64,000 bases of DNA from NCBI RefSeq assembly GCF_032452875.1, contig NC_083871.1, positions 2,827,692-2,891,691 on the forward strand. The letters run 5' to 3'. Numbering within the stretch: the stretch's first letter is position 1; each line of letters opens with the position of its first letter. Positions 22,926-35,429 of this stretch are shown in pieces. A program made the translations under genes and the position numbers. This DNA comes from Bos javanicus. Taxonomy: Eukaryota; Chordata; Mammalia; Artiodactyla; Bovidae. The notes beneath the pieces were generated by a model, which was given only the letters and a program-made list of their open reading frames with translations, did not search any database and had not been told where the DNA came from.

Positions 22926-25900
22926 CCATAGAGACTATAGTCCTGTCATAGAAACTGCAGACTCCAGGACAGGGCCATCTCAGGCCAAACTACAGGGAAA
23001 GAGCACAGCCCCACCCATTAGCAGGAAATCTGATTAAATATTTACTAAGCATGGCTCTGTCCACCAGAGTAATACCCACATTTCCCCATAGCCAGCAGCT
23101 CCCATCAGGAAGCTAACACAAGTCTCTTATCCTCATCTATTAGTGAGAAGACAGAAGAACCAAGAACTACAACCCCCATGGCCTCCAGAATGAAAACCAC
23201 AGTCACAAAAATGTAACCAAAATGATCACATGGATCACAGCCTTGTGTAACTCAAAGGAGGGCCACCCAAGTAGATCATAGTGGAGAATTTTAACAAAAG
23301 GTGGACCATTGGAGAAGGGAATGTAAAACCACTTCAGTATTCTTGCCTTGAGACCCCCCAAGAACAGTCTGAAAATGTAAAAACAACTATGACACTGGAA
23401 GATGAGCCCCCCACCAGGTCAGTAGGTGACCAATATGCTAACTTGGGAAGAACAGAGAAATACCTCCAGAAAGAACGAAGAGACTGAACCAAAGCAGAAA
23501 TCATACCCAGTTGTGGACATCTATAGTGGTGAAAGTAAATTCCACTGCTGTAAAGAACAATATTGCATCGGAACCTGGAATGTTAGGTGCCTGAATCAAA
23601 ATTGTATGTGGTCAAATAGGAAATGGCAAGAGTGAACACTGACATTTTAGGAATTAGTGAACTAAAATGAATTGGGATTGGAGAATTTAACTCAGATGGC
23701 CATTATATCTACTATGGTGGGCAAAAATCATTTAGAAATGGAGTAGCCTTCATAGTCAACAAGAGTCCAAAATGCAGTACTTGGGTTCAATCTCAAAAAT
23801 GACAGAATGATCTCTGTTCATTTCCAAGGTAAACCATTCAATATCACAATAATCCAAGTATATACCCCAACCACTAATGTTGAAGAAGCTGAAGTTGAAT
23901 GGTTCTGTGAAGACCTACAAGATCTTCTAGAATTAATACCCCCCAAAATGTCATTTTCATCATAGGGGACTGGTTGCAAAAGTAGGGTGACAAGAAATAC
24001 AGGCAAGCTTGATTTTGGAATATAAAATAATATAATTTTTCAACAACTCAAGAGACAACTCTACACATGGACATCACCAGATAGTCAATACCAAAATTAG
24101 ATTGATTATATTATTTGCAGCCAAAGATGGAGATGCTCTATACAGTCAGGAGAAACAAATAAGACCTGGAACTGACTGTAGTTCAGGTCATCAGCTCCTT
24201 CTTACAAAATTCAGACTGAAATTAAACGAGGTATGGAAAACCACTAGACCATTCAGGTATGACCTAAATCAAATCTCTTATGATTATACAGTGGAAGTGA
24301 TTACTATATATACAAGGGATTACATCTGGTAGAAAGAGTGCCTGAAGAATTATGGATGGATATTTGTAACATTGTACAGGAGTTGGTGACCAAAATCACC
24401 TAAAAGAAAAGGAAATTCAAGAAGGCAAAATGATTGTCTGAAGAGGCCTTATAAATAACTGAGAAAAGAAGAGGAGTGAAAGGCAAAAGAGAAAGGAAAG
24501 ATATACCCAACTGAATACAGAATTTCAAAGAATAGCAGGGAGAGACAAGAAAGCCTTAAATGAACAATGGGAAGAAATAGAAGAAAACAACAGAATTGGA
24601 AAAATTAGAGATTTCTTTAATAGAATTAAAAATAATGCAAATATGGACACAATAAGGGACAAAAACAGTATGGACCTAACTGAAGCAGAAGAGATTAAGA
24701 AGAGGTGTCAGGTGCTGGTTCAAGATGGTAGAATAGAAGGATGTGCACTCATCTCCTCCTCTGAGAGTACAGAAATTGCAAATAGCTGTTGAACAGCTAG
24801 AAGATGCTGGAACCCACACACACACAAAAGATACCCCACATCCAGAGACAAGGAAGAAGCTTCAGTGAAATGGTAGGAGGGGAGCAATCATGATAAAAAT
24901 CCAATCCCATATTCACCCAGTCGGTGACCCACAGACTGGAGAACAATAATACCAAAGAAGTTCTTGCATTGTTGTGAAGGTTCTGAACCCCAGGGCAGGC
25001 TTTCCAGCATGGGGATTCAACAAAAGGACTGAGATAATCCAGGATCTTGGGAAAAGAGTGGAGGCAAAGACTGAGAAGATGCAGGAAATATTTACCAAAG
25101 ACCTACAAGAACTAAAGAATAAACAGAGATGAAAAATACACTAGAAAGTACCAATAGCAGAGTAACTGAGGCAGAACAGATAAATGACCTGGAGGACAGA
25201 ATGGTAGAAATCACTGCCACAGAACAGAATATAGATAACAGAATGAAAAAAATTGAAGACATCCTAAAATACCTCAGGAACAACATTAAATGCACCAACA
25301 TTCACATTATAGGGGCCCCAAAAGGAGAATAGAGAGAGTTAGGACCTAAATAAATATTTGCAGAGGTAATAGCTGAAAAATTCCTGAAGAGGGGAATGGA
25401 AATAATCAACCAGTCCTGGAAGCATAGAAAATCCCAGAGGGGATAAACCCAAGAAGGAGCACACTGAAACACAGTAATCAAACTGATAAGAATTTAAGAC
25501 AAAGATAAAATATTAAAAACACCAAAGGAAAAATGACAAATAACATACAAGGGAGTTCTCATCAAGCTATCAGCTTATTTCTCAAAAGAAATTCTATGAA
25601 GCACAAGGGAAAGGCATGATATATTTAAGGTGATGAAAGGGAAGAACCTACAAATAAAAATGCTCTACCCAGAACGACTCTCTTTCAGGTTTGATAGAGA
25701 AATCAAAAACTTTCCAGACAAGGAAAAGTTAAGAGAAGTGAGCACCACTAAACCAGCATCACAACAAATGCTAAAGGAAATTCTCTAGGCAGGAAACACA
25801 AGAGAAGGAAAAGACATACACAAAATAAACCCAAAGCAATTAAGAAAATGGTAATAGGTTCATACATGCCAACAATTACCTTAAATATAAATCGATTAAA

Positions 25901-25965
25901 TGCAGCAACCAAAAGACTGGCAAGGTAGGTGAAGACATGTGCACTTACACTCACCACATCATTTT

Positions 25966-26155
25966 TCTTGAAAGTGAAAATCGGTCAGTCATGTCCGACT
26001 CTTTTCAACGCAGCGGACTGTAGTCCATGGAGTTTTCTGGGACAGAATACTGGAGGCCTTTCCCTTCTCCAGGGGATCTTCCCAACCTAGGGATTGAACC
26101 CAGGTCTCCCACATTGCAGGTTGATTCTTTATCAGCTGAGCTATCAGGGAAGCCT
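25966..26155 (-). mobile_element. Bov-tA SINE
   Basis: Reverse-complement Bov-tA: tail 'gtcagtcatgtccgactc' first, then 'gggattgaacccaggtctcc' and the head end 'gctatcagggaagcct'. It is nested in the L1. Confidence 0.93.
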
Positions 26156-26192
26156 AATCCCCCTTCCCCCACCAAATTGTATGTAATTATTT

Positions 26193-26513
26193 CACTGCAA
26201 GGAGATCCAACCAGTCCATTCTGAAGGAGATCAGCCCTGGGATTTCTTTGGAAGGAATGATACTAAGGCTAAAACTCCAGTACTTTGGCCAAGAGTTGAC
26301 TCATAGGAAAAGACTCTGATGCTGGGAGGGATTGGGGACAGGAGGAGAAGGGGACGACAGAGGATATGACTGGATGGCATCACCAACTAGATGGACCTGA
26401 GTCTGAGTGCACTCCGGGAGTTGGTGATGGACAGGGAGGCCTGGCATGCTGCGATTCATGGGGTCACAAAGAGTCGGACATGACTGAGTGACTGATCTGA
26501 TCTGATCTGATTG
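26193..26513 (+). mobile_element. BovB 3' tail fragment (young type)
   Basis: About 320 bp of the extreme C-terminal coding region ending in (GATCT)n. The diagnostic site reads 'gggatttctttggaagga', as in the other GATCT-tailed copies. It is 5'-truncated and nested within the L1 insertion. Confidence 0.94.
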
Positions 26514-27239
26514 CATATTGTTAAGTTAATCATGCTCCCATTATGGCTTATAATTGCAATTATCTTTATATATATATGTGTGTATTTTTAATTTTATTTT
26601 TTAACTTTACAATATTGTATTCAGTATTTACATATATCAGCAATTATCTTTTATTTTTTATCTGGCTATTGATTTTTAAAACTGATAAACCTCCTTTACT
26701 TTTGTGATTATGTAACTATTACTCAATACAATTGTATCAGGATGGATCAACAGAAAAATAATAGAACTCTATATCAGCAAATCTAGGATCTGATAGAAAA
26801 ACCTGTAATCACTTTTTAAAATTCAGATCCATATCAGAATTATCTTGAAATTTTTTGAAAAATATAAATGTTCAGGTGTTGCTTTTTTTTTCTCCAGAGC
26901 TCCAGATATGTTTCTAATGAGCAGTCATGTTTTAAAACAACTAGACTATATGATGATCTTTTAATTTTATCTAATTTGTTTTACTTTTTCTACTTCATAT
27001 TCAGTGCTTCCATTTCATTTAGTTTATGTTCTCCAATTTCTTCATCTTTTCTCTTTTTTTTCTTTTTTGATGTTTTCTCAAGCCTTTATCAAGTGAATTA
27101 GAAAAGCTTTTGCATACATATAAATATATAAATCTATAATATATATGTTATAAAACGCAAATTTTTGCCCAACTAAAGTAATTACGATATTCTGATTCCA
27201 CTTCTTTGACTTAGTATGAATATATTGCTAGATTTCTAA
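26514..27239. other. Unassigned AT-rich sequence inside the L1 insertion
   Basis: AT-rich with short T-runs. A stretch near 26590-26625 ('actttacaatattgtattcag') resembles an L1_BT 3' UTR read antisense. I see nothing else. Confidence 0.35.
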
Positions 27240-28161
27240 TTAAAAAATATATATGCAACAAATAACAAAGATTTACTGTATAGCATAAGGAACTATAGTC
27301 AATATCTTGTAAGAACCTATGATGAAAAATAATTTCAAAAATATGCGTATTTGCATAACTGAATCACTTTGCCATCCACCTGAAACATTGTAAGCCAACT
27401 ATACTTCGATAAAATATATATATGAAAAAAAAAGAAGTGGTAGTAGAAATACACAGAACTGTACAAAAAAGATCTTAATGATCTGGATAACCACGATGGT
27501 GTGTGGTCACTCACCTAGAGCCAGACATCCTGGGATGTGACGTCAAGGGGCCCTTCAGAAGCGTTACTACAAATAAAGCTAGTGGAGGTGGTGAAATTTC
27601 AGTTGAGCTATTTCACATCCTAAAAGATGATGCTTCTAATGTGCTACACTCAGTATGCCAGCAAATTTAGAAACCTTGACAGTGGCTACAGAACTGGAAA
27701 AGGTCAGTTTTTATTTCCATCCCAAAGAAGGGCAATGCCAAACAATTTTGAAAGCACCATAAAATTGTGTTCATTTCACATTCTAGCAAATAATGCTCAA
27801 AATCCTTCAAGCTAGGCTTACACAGTACATGAACCAAGAACTTTCAGATGTACAAGCTAGATTTAGAAAAGGCAAGGAAATCAGAGATCAAATTGTCAAC
27901 ATCCGTTGGATCATAGAAAAAACAAGGAAATTCCAGCAGAATATCTATTTCTGCTTCATTGAGTATGGTAAACCCTTTGACTATGTGGATCACAACGAAC
28001 TGTGGAAAATTCTTAACGAGATGGGAATGCCAGACCACCTTAGCTGTCTACTGAGAAAACTGTATATAGGTCAAGAAACAACAGACCGGTTCAGAAATGG
28101 GAAAAGAGTATGTCAAGATTGTATATCTTGTAATCCAGTTTATTTAACTTATATGCAGAGT

Positions 28162-28335
28162 TAGGTTAGAGTTAGGTTTCGTCGCTCAGTCATGTCTGAC
28201 TCTTACAACCCCATGGACTACAGGCTCCTCTATCCACGGGATTCTCCAAGGCAAGAAATACTGGAGGGGTTTGCCATTTCTTTCTCCAAGGGATCTTCCC
28301 AACTCAGGGAAGAGTGTGTCAGAGTACATATGCAA
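28162..28335 (-). mobile_element. Truncated Bov-type SINE inside the BovB RT region
   Basis: Antisense SINE sequence ('cgctcagtcatgtctgactc', 'gcaagaaatactggagggg') interrupts the BovB exactly after 'cttatatgcagag'. BovB resumes at 28336 after a partly repeated 'tatgcagag'. The tRNA-head end is missing. Confidence 0.85.
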
Positions 28336-29335
28336 ATTATGCAGAGAACATCATGGAAAATGCTGGGCTGGATAAAGCACAACCTGGAATCAAGATTATC
28401 AGGAGAAATATCAACAGTCTCATATATTCGGATGATACCACCCTAATCACAGAAAGCCAAGAGGAACTAAAGAGCCTCTTAATGAAGATAAAAGAGGAGG
28501 ATGAAAAAACTGGTTTAAAACAACATTCAAAAAATGAAGATCATGGTATCTGGTCCCACTGCTTCATGGCAAATAGAAAGAGAAAAAGTAGAAACTGACA
28601 GATTTTATTTTCTTGGTCTCCAAAGTCACCGTGGATGGTGATTGAAGCAATGGAATTAAAAGATCCTTATTCCTTGGAAGAAAAGCTATGATGAATCTAG
28701 ACAGCGTATTAAAACCCAGAGACATCACTTTCACAACAAAGGTCCTTATAGTCAAAGCTACATTCTTTTTTCAGTAATCATGTACACATGTGAGAGTTGG
28801 GCCATAAATAAACTGAGCACTGAAGAACTGATGCTTTCAAACTGTGCTGCTGGAAAAGGCTATTGAGAATCTCTTGAACTGCAAGGAGGTCAAATTAATC
28901 AATCCTTAAGGAAATCAACTCTGAATATTCATTGGAAGGACTGATGCTGAAACTCCAATAACTTGACCACCTCATGCAAAGACCAGACTAGTTGGAAAAG
29001 TCTCTGATTCTGGAAAAGATTGAAGGCATGAGGAGAAGGGGCAATAGAAGTTGAGGTGGTTCAAGGGCATCACCAACTCAAAGGACATAAGTTTGAGCAA
29101 ACTCTAAGAGATGGTGAGGGACAGGGAAGCTTGGCCTAGTGCAGTCCATGGGGTCAAAAAGAGTTGGACATGACAGTGATGGAATAACAAAAATGATGAC
29201 TGTATGTTTAAGTTTTTAGTAATCTGTTAGTCCTCTAAAGTATCTGTACTGTTTCGCAACTCCATCAGCAATAAATGAGAGGTCGTTTTGCCCCATATCC
29301 TCAACCAAATTTGCTGTAATATTTTCCTGGTTTTT

Positions 29336-29697
29336 CTCTTTTTTTATTTAAATTTATTTATTTTAATTGGAGGCTAATTACTTTACAATATTGTATTGGT
29401 TTTGCCATACAGCAACATGAATCTGTACACGTGCTCCTGAACCCTGCCTCCCACCTCCCTCGCCGTACCATCCCTCTGGGTCATCCCAGTGCACCAGCCC
29501 CAAGCATCCTGTATCCTGCATCAAACCTGGACTGGCGATTTGTTTCTTATATGATATTATACATGTTTCAATGCCATTCTTCCAAATCATCCCCCCTTCT
29601 CCTTCTCCCACAGAGCCCAAAAGACTGTTCTATATATCTGTGTCTCTTTTGCTGTCTCTCATACAAGGTTATCAGTACCATCTTTCTAAATTTCATA
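29336..29697 (-). mobile_element. L1_BT 3' UTR fragment
   Basis: Antisense ruminant L1 3' end: 'ttttaattggaggctaat', 'gggtcatcccagtgcaccag', ending at 'taccatctttctaaatt'. It is about 362 bp and 5'-truncated, with no ORF2. Confidence 0.9.
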
Positions 29698-29915
29698 TTC
29701 TAATAATTTTTGTACAGTGCTGCCTTATTGTTATTTAATTTGAAATTCTACAATGACATATTGTGTTAACAGTATTTTTATATACTTATCTGGAATCTGT
29801 ATATATTTTTAGGTTATGTTATCTGTTCAGATCTTTGGCCCATTATTTGACCTAGTTGCTTATTGTTGCTGAATTTTTGAAGTTCATTTTATATTTTAGA
29901 TACTGTTTTTTTAAA

Positions 29916-30277
29916 TCATTTTTTTTTAATTTTATTTTATTTTTAAACTTTACAATATTGTATTGGTTTTGCCAAATATCAAAATGAATCCACCACAGGT
30001 ATACATGTGTTCCCCATCATGAACCCTCCTCCCTCCTCCCTTCCCATACCATCCCTCTGGGTCATCCCAGTGCACCAGCCCCAAGCATCCAGTATCGTGC
30101 ATCGAACCTGGACTGGCGACTCATTTCATACATGATATTATACATGTTTCAATGCCATTCTCCCAAATCTTCCCACCCTCTCCCTCTCCCACAGAGTCCA
30201 TAAGACTGTTCTATACATCAGTGTCTCTTTAACTGTCTCATACACAGGGTTATTGTTACCATCTTTCTAAATTTTTT
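29916..30277 (-). mobile_element. Second L1_BT 3' UTR fragment
   Basis: Same orientation and almost the same end points as the copy at 29336-29697, including truncation at 'taccatctttctaaatt', but with a diverged body. The two are separated by about 220 bp of the older L1, so they are two insertions and not a simple tandem duplication. Confidence 0.9.
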
Positions 30278-31469
30278 TATGTAAGTTTACAAATATTTTC
30301 TATCTAATCAAGATTTTTTTTCAATCTCTTACAATGTCTTTGCCAAGCAGGAATTTTTAATTTTAATATTGATAATTATAAAAATAATCAAATTTGTTTT
30401 TTATTCATCATTCACTTAACATAGTATCCAACAAGTTACTCCCCATGACCAAATCACGCACATTTTTCCTTCTAGGAATTTTATAGTTTTGTTGTTTAAT
30501 ATGTAACCCCATGATTCATGTTGAATAAATTTTTCTAAAAGATGTAAAGTGTGAATCTAGATTTACATGTTTGTATGTGAATGTCCAATTTTTACAGAAT
30601 TCTTTGTTGAAAAAAAATATTATTTTCCTTTCAATTGCCTTCGTTCCTTTGTCAAAGATCTGTTGAATGTATTTATGTCGGTATTTTTTAGGCTGTCTGT
30701 TATTTACCATTGATCTATTTGTCTACTTTCCTCCAGATACCAGACTGTCCTGATGAAAGCAGCATTGTAGTAACTCTTAAAGTTGTGTAGTGTCAGTCTT
30801 CTGACTTTTTTCTTTTCTTTTAATATTGTGATAAATATTCTGGATCTTTTGCTTATCATATACTCATTAGAATCAGTGAATCAATATCTACACAAGAACA
30901 TACTGGAATTTGGATTGGAATTGCAATTAATCCATACAGCATCATGGAAATAACTAACATTTTGTAGATCTTGAATTATCTACATACATGAAATACTTCT
31001 TCATTTAGTTGGGTCTTTTATTCACTCTTCAGAGTTTTTGTATATTCCTTAGATATACAATGCATATTTTTTAGATTTATATGTAGGCATTTTAATTTTG
31101 TGATGTGTTCATAATTTTAAATTTTGACTTTTAAGTACTGTTATGTAGGAAAGTAAATGGTTTTGTATATGAACCTTGAACCCTCCAACTTTAGTTAAAA
31201 TTGCTTATGAGTTTTTTTCCCCCCTAATTCAAGTTTTATTTATTTTTTGGTTTTATTGCATTAGTTAGAATTTCTAGTAGAATAATAAATAGATATGTTT
31301 GTATGTGTATTTTTGCCTCATATTTGATCATAGAGGCAAAGCATATAATTTGAAAGTTTCAAGTTGATAAAAATACATCTAAAAAAACTCCTACACCTAA
31401 CATCATACCTTGAAACATTTTCAGTTCTATTCTTACCTTGCTGAGAGTTTTTAATCATGAATGGATATT

Positions 31470-31972
31470 CAGATCAGATCAGATCAGATCAGTCACTCAG
31501 TCGTGTCCAACTCTTTGTGACCCCATGAATCGCAGCACGCCAGGCCTCCCTGTCCATCACCAACTCCTGGAGTTCACTGAGACTCACATCCATCGAGTCA
31601 GTGATGCCATCCAGCCATCTCATCCTCTGCTGTCCCCTTGTCCTCCTGCCACCAATCCCTCCCAGCATCAGAGTCTTTTCCAATGAGTCAACTCTTCGCA
31701 TGAGGTGGCCAAAGTACTGGAGTTTCAGCTTTAGCATCATTCCTTCCAAAGAAATCCCAGGGCTGATCTCCTTCAGAATGGACTGGTTGGATCTCCTTGC
31801 AGTCCAAGGGACTCTCAAGAGTCTTCTCTCCAACACCACAGTTCAAAAGCATCAATTCTTCGGCGCTCAGCTTTCTTCACAGTCCAACTCTCACATCCAT
31901 ACATGACCACAGGAAAAGTCATAGCTTTGACTAGACGAACCTTTGTTGGCAAAGTAAGGTCTCTGCTTTTGA
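31470..31972 (-). mobile_element. BovB LINE, young type, 5'-truncated, with intact target duplication
   Basis: On the plus strand it opens with (AGATC)n, the reverse complement of the GATCT tail. A 13-bp perfect duplication ATGAATGGATATT (31457-31469 and 31973-31985) flanks it. The minus-strand frame 31489-31839 is open for 116 codons (LLRVPWTARRSNQSILKEIS to AIHGVTKSWTRLSD), the best-preserved C-terminus in the window besides that at 61819-62766. Confidence 0.96.
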
Positions 31973-32164
31973 ATGAATGGATATTAGGTATTGCCAAATC
32001 TGTTTTGATATGATCATACAATTTTTTTTCTTTAGCTTGTTTTGTGGTGAATTACATTCATTAATCTTAGAACAATGAACCAGACTATGGTATATATGTC
32101 ATATAGTCATGGTATACAATCTTTTAATACATTATAAATTCAACTTGCTAATATTTTGTTGAAT

Positions 32165-32542
32165 ACATACACACACACACACATATGTGAGGTGGGGGAC
32201 AGACATTTATTTTAAAGAAATGAAAATTATGGAAGCTACCATGTTCAAATTCTGCAAGATAGACCATTGGTATAGAGACCCAGTAAAGAATCAATGATGC
32301 AATTCAGTTCCAAAGAATTTCTGCTAACAGTATTCATTTTTGCTTGGGGGAATTCAGTCTTTGCTCTATTAAGACTTTTAACTGATGAGATGAGACCTCA
32401 CCCAACATTATGCTACCTGAAGTTAATCTTTTAAACCTTAATCTCACTTAAAAAATCTTCATAAGAATATCCAGAATAATATTAAACAAAATATCTGTGC
32501 ACCATAGTCTAACCAAGTTGACACACAAAATATACCCATTTT
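32165..32542 (-). repeat. 3' LTR relic (MLT2-like) with a (CA)n expansion
   Basis: It aligns with 41112-41546 over shared stretches: 'ggctggagacccag'-like, 'cttgctgggggagatt'-like, 'tctttgctctattaag', 'aatccagaataat' and 'gcaccatagtc'. Its terminal part is replaced by a (CA)n run at 32167-32183. On the minus strand it is the downstream LTR. Confidence 0.7.
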
Positions 32543-32974
32543 CAACCTGGCATCAATATACCTCTCTTTAAACCATGCTTAACAATACTTAAGTACTATG
32601 ACATAATGTACATATATCTTATGTAATATGATATTAGAATAAAAAATAAGAAAATAAATATATTTGCATAATAAACACAAAGACATATATTCATAACAAA
32701 ATGTTAAAAACTTATAGAAATTTCAGTCTTTACTGATGGTCACATTGTCATAGCTGGTATTTATAACTACCTTCTTCAACTACTTTTTCCACATTCCCTT
32801 TGTTGTCAGCAGCCACCACAGCTCTCTCTTTTTCTGGAGAGTGACCCAAAACTTTAGTCCTGAAGTGTGTGGGTCATTAGTAGTCTTATCTGGACTGGGC
32901 CACTGCAATTTTCCTTTGACTCTAATCGCAGGGCGTGACAATACTAAAATATACCCCAAGGAATCTCCTATATT

Positions 32975-33316
32975 CTAGACATACTCTTCCTTACTTCTAT
33001 TGTGCAATAGCAGTCCAACTTCTCTTTGGTAGTCAAGATCAGGCACCTGGCCAGCACTGTACTTTTCCAATTGATTTAAAGACATGAGGAGTCCAGGGTG
33101 GTTGAGTGGTAATAATAAATTGCAGTTCAATAAAATTATTTTTGTATCTTTTAATGGAAGCATTACTCTCTCTGGAACTAAGACTTCTAGGACAGTAGAG
33201 CATAAAGACAGGAAAACTAGGAATAGAAATATTACTAGAAGGCCACTAGGGGTAATAATGAGTGATATCACTCTCATTCCCATCTCTGTGAATCTTGGCT
33301 TTGGAAAGAGCAGCAT
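32975..33316 (-). pseudogene. ERV-L-like dUTPase relic
   Basis: The minus-strand frame is open for 113 codons. It contains LEVLVPERV, LNHPGLLMSLNQ and DLDYQREVGLLLHN, the last resembling the motif of trimeric dUTPases where an Asp-Tyr pair and a Gly-rich strand contribute to the active site. In ERV-L elements a dUTPase follows integrase at the end of pol; it would hydrolyse dUTP to dUMP. The frame starts and stops without the full domain, several expected glycines are replaced, and nothing upstream is open, so it is a fossil. The overlapping plus-strand ORF at 33084-33356 is its shadow. Confidence 0.7.
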
Positions 33317-33919
33317 GCATATTGTATGCTCATGCAGAGCATATAGAGTCTCCTGAGGAACCTTGCCTCAGCCCTACAAGGCATTACCACATATCTACTC
33401 TGTAGCTGAGTTTCAAAAGGCCACCCACCCCAAATCCCTGCCAAGCCAGTTTCTTCAGGATAATGAGGAATATGGGATGTTCAGTAAATTCCATGAGCAT
33501 GGGTCCATGGCTGCCTTTCTCTTATAAAGTGAGTCTCTTGGTTAGAAACAGGGCTGGGAGGAATACTATGACAAAGGCTAAGGTATTTTGCAAGTCCATG
33601 GATGGTAGCTGTAGCAGAAGTACTGCACACAGTAAAACCAAATCTGTATCCAGAGAGTGTCCATAAAAGTAAGAATAAACTGCTATCACTGCCCCATTAA
33701 TGAAATTAACCCAATTTAATCAACCTATCAATAGGTAGCTTGTTGACTAGCCTAAGGAACGGTGCCATATGGAGGTTTAGCGTTGATCTCTGCTCTAAAA
33801 TTTTGAGGACGTGCTCTGTGATCTGCTTACAGGAATCTCCCAAAGGCTCTGAACAGCATTCCTATGTGCCAACACTACCTCAAACCCCAATTTTGTAATT
33901 GCTACATCATAGTCCCCAA

Positions 33920-34185
33920 GAGCAGAGAAGGCAATGGCACCCCACTCCAGTACTCTTGTCTGGAAAATCTCATGGACGGAGGAGCCTGGTGGGCTATGGT
34001 CCACGGGGTCTCTAAGAGTCAAACACGACTGAGCGACTTCACTTTCATGCATTGGAGAAGGAAATGGCAACCTACTCCAGTGTTCTTGCCTGGAGAATCC
34101 CAGGGATGGCAGTGCCTGGTGGGCTGCCGTCTATGGGGTCGCACAGAGTTGGACATGACTAAAGTGACTTAGCAGCAGTGGCAGC
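33920..34185 (+). mobile_element. BOV-A2 SINE
   Basis: Two half-units in sense ('gagaaggcaatggcacccc', then 'cattggagaaggaaatggca') ending in a (CAG)-rich tail. Flanks AGTCCCCAA (33911-33919 and 34186-34194) form the target duplication, placed in the ERV-L relic. Confidence 0.95.
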
Positions 34186-34329
34186 AGTCCCCAAAAGACA
34201 GAGCAGCTTATGTGGCAGCCTAGACCTGTTTCAGAGCCTTCTCTTATTCCATGCCCCATTCAAAACTAGTAGATTCGGGCCAGAGATGTATGTACACCCA
34301 AATGAGGAATATATTGCCATTAAAATCTG

Positions 34330-34900
34330 AGGGTACCCCTAGACATTGCTCTTCTTTTAGGTTATAGAAAGGACCAGATGCAACAGTTTATTCTTACTTT
34401 AGATGGGATATCTAAATATGTCCCATACTTAGAAATTCTACTGAGGTAGAAGGACCCTGACTCTTGTTCTTGTCTTACCAAAAAGTTTAAAGCTGTGGCT
34501 ACTTATTGCTCAATAGGTTCAATCATCATACCCCTGTCACTGTAATAAACCAGTGTGATATCTTGTGGAAGGGGAAGGTGATCAATGTCTCTGCAAATGG
34601 AATTATATCATAGAGCTAGAGAGTTGATGTACCTTTGGTGTGAGATAGAGAGGGGCATTGTTGTCCTTGGCAGATGAAAGCAAACTCTCTCTGATGGACT
34701 TCATTAAGAGGGATGGAGGAAAAAAAATTACTACATTAATAGCTGTGTAGTAGGTACCAGGGAATGTGCTAATATGCTACAGAAAGAAAATCAGATATGA
34801 TACAACAGCTGCAATTTGAGTCACCACCTGGAAAATCTTACAGTGTCTACTGTCCTTCCTCAATATCCCCTTGTCTTCTGTGTAGACTAAATAGCCCAGT
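34330..34900 (-). pseudogene. ERV-L-like reverse-transcriptase relic
   Basis: Read on the minus strand, short collinear stretches around 34530-34710 resemble the retroviral RT palm (a hydrophobic run, an INSLALC-type stretch near 34615, then a decayed catalytic segment). The expected YxDD box cannot be read intact and frames shift repeatedly. Its location, upstream on the minus strand of the dUTPase relic, fits the pol order. The distance to the dUTPase is too short for full RNase H and integrase, so a deletion is likely. Confidence 0.5.
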
Positions 34901-35429
34901 GGAATAGGAATGTTCTAGGAATCTCCACCTCTACATCTTTCAAGTCCCTATGACACATATCTCTGAAATCCCTCCCTGAATATGGTATGGCTTTAGGTTT
35001 ATTATTTTTCTAAGTAGGAGCATTTCCAATGTATTTCATAAGGCCATTTCTACATTCTCTAACTCTACAGATGAGGGAAGCAATATGAGAATTTGAAGCT
35101 GCAGGCTATGTCTGTTCCAATTATTCATTCTGGAAATGATAGAATCACCACAGAATGGATTTGAGGTCCATGTGAGACAGACCTGAGCTAAATTCCATTG
35201 ATTACCTGTACTCAATAAGCTCCTATTCTCACTGGTACATCACAGTGATTTGGGGTCTCCTAAATTTTTTAGTTCAGAGACACTGTTGGGTAAGCCCTCT
35301 CTCTACATGTCAGTCCACAGTTATGAGATTAGAAGCTCTAGTTATCATTGAGAGAGATGGAGGGGAAAATTAACCATATAAAATTTTGGCACTGTACTGA
35401 GGTCTGTCCTCAAGGGAGCCTGACCTCCT

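Larger units (their letters stand above)
24705..27432 (+). mobile_element. L1 insertion inside the BovB, internally deleted
   Basis: It opens with an L1-type leader ('gttcaagatggtagaatagaag'-like start), followed by ORF1 relics. The frame 25129-25332 shows IDNRMKKIEDILKYLRNN and CTNIHIIGAPKGE, the coiled-coil to RNA-binding region. ORF1 continues with losses to about 25790. The 3' end (27240-27432) is a typical L1 3' UTR with an A-run. Almost all of ORF2 is missing. The edges carry AAGAAGAGGTG / AAGAAGTGG, consistent with a duplicated BovB target. It contains a SINE and a short BovB tail. Confidence 0.82.
22256..29188 (+). mobile_element. Long BovB LINE, old type, interrupted
   Basis: The order is: 5' leader (22256-23250, with repeated units); endonuclease-coding relic (about 23560-24230, including 'ggaacctggaatgttaggt' and 'ataggggactgg'); inter-domain region to 24704; then a 2.7-kb L1 insertion; then the RT part at 27433-28161 and 28336-28600 (frame 27793-28164 includes LTQYMNQELSDVQARFRKGKE); and the 3' end at 29188. 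The RT box is YSDD (28425-28436). Stops and frameshifts abound. The diagnostic site reads 'gaatattcattggaagg', placing it with the old copies. The BovB protein normally nicks target DNA and reverse-transcribes its own RNA. Confidence 0.93.
22060..32160 (-). mobile_element. Second old L1 (L1M type), host of a nested stack
   Basis: Antisense L1 pieces occur in order at 22060-22255, 29190-29335, 29698-29915, 30278-31456 and 31986-32160. They begin at the 3' UTR ('ttggatatcttggtttcttcc' region) and move into ORF2. The copy is separated by a BovB (22256-29188), two L1_BT 3' fragments and a minus-strand BovB. No usable frame remains. Its far end is cut by the LTR at 32165. Confidence 0.75.

Noticed and set aside
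29336..30277. Local segmental duplication
   Set aside because: Only the L1_BT parts match. The flanking old L1 sequence is consecutive, not repeated, so two insertions fit better.
33084..33356. 90-codon plus-strand ORF
   Set aside because: Shadow of the minus-strand dUTPase relic.
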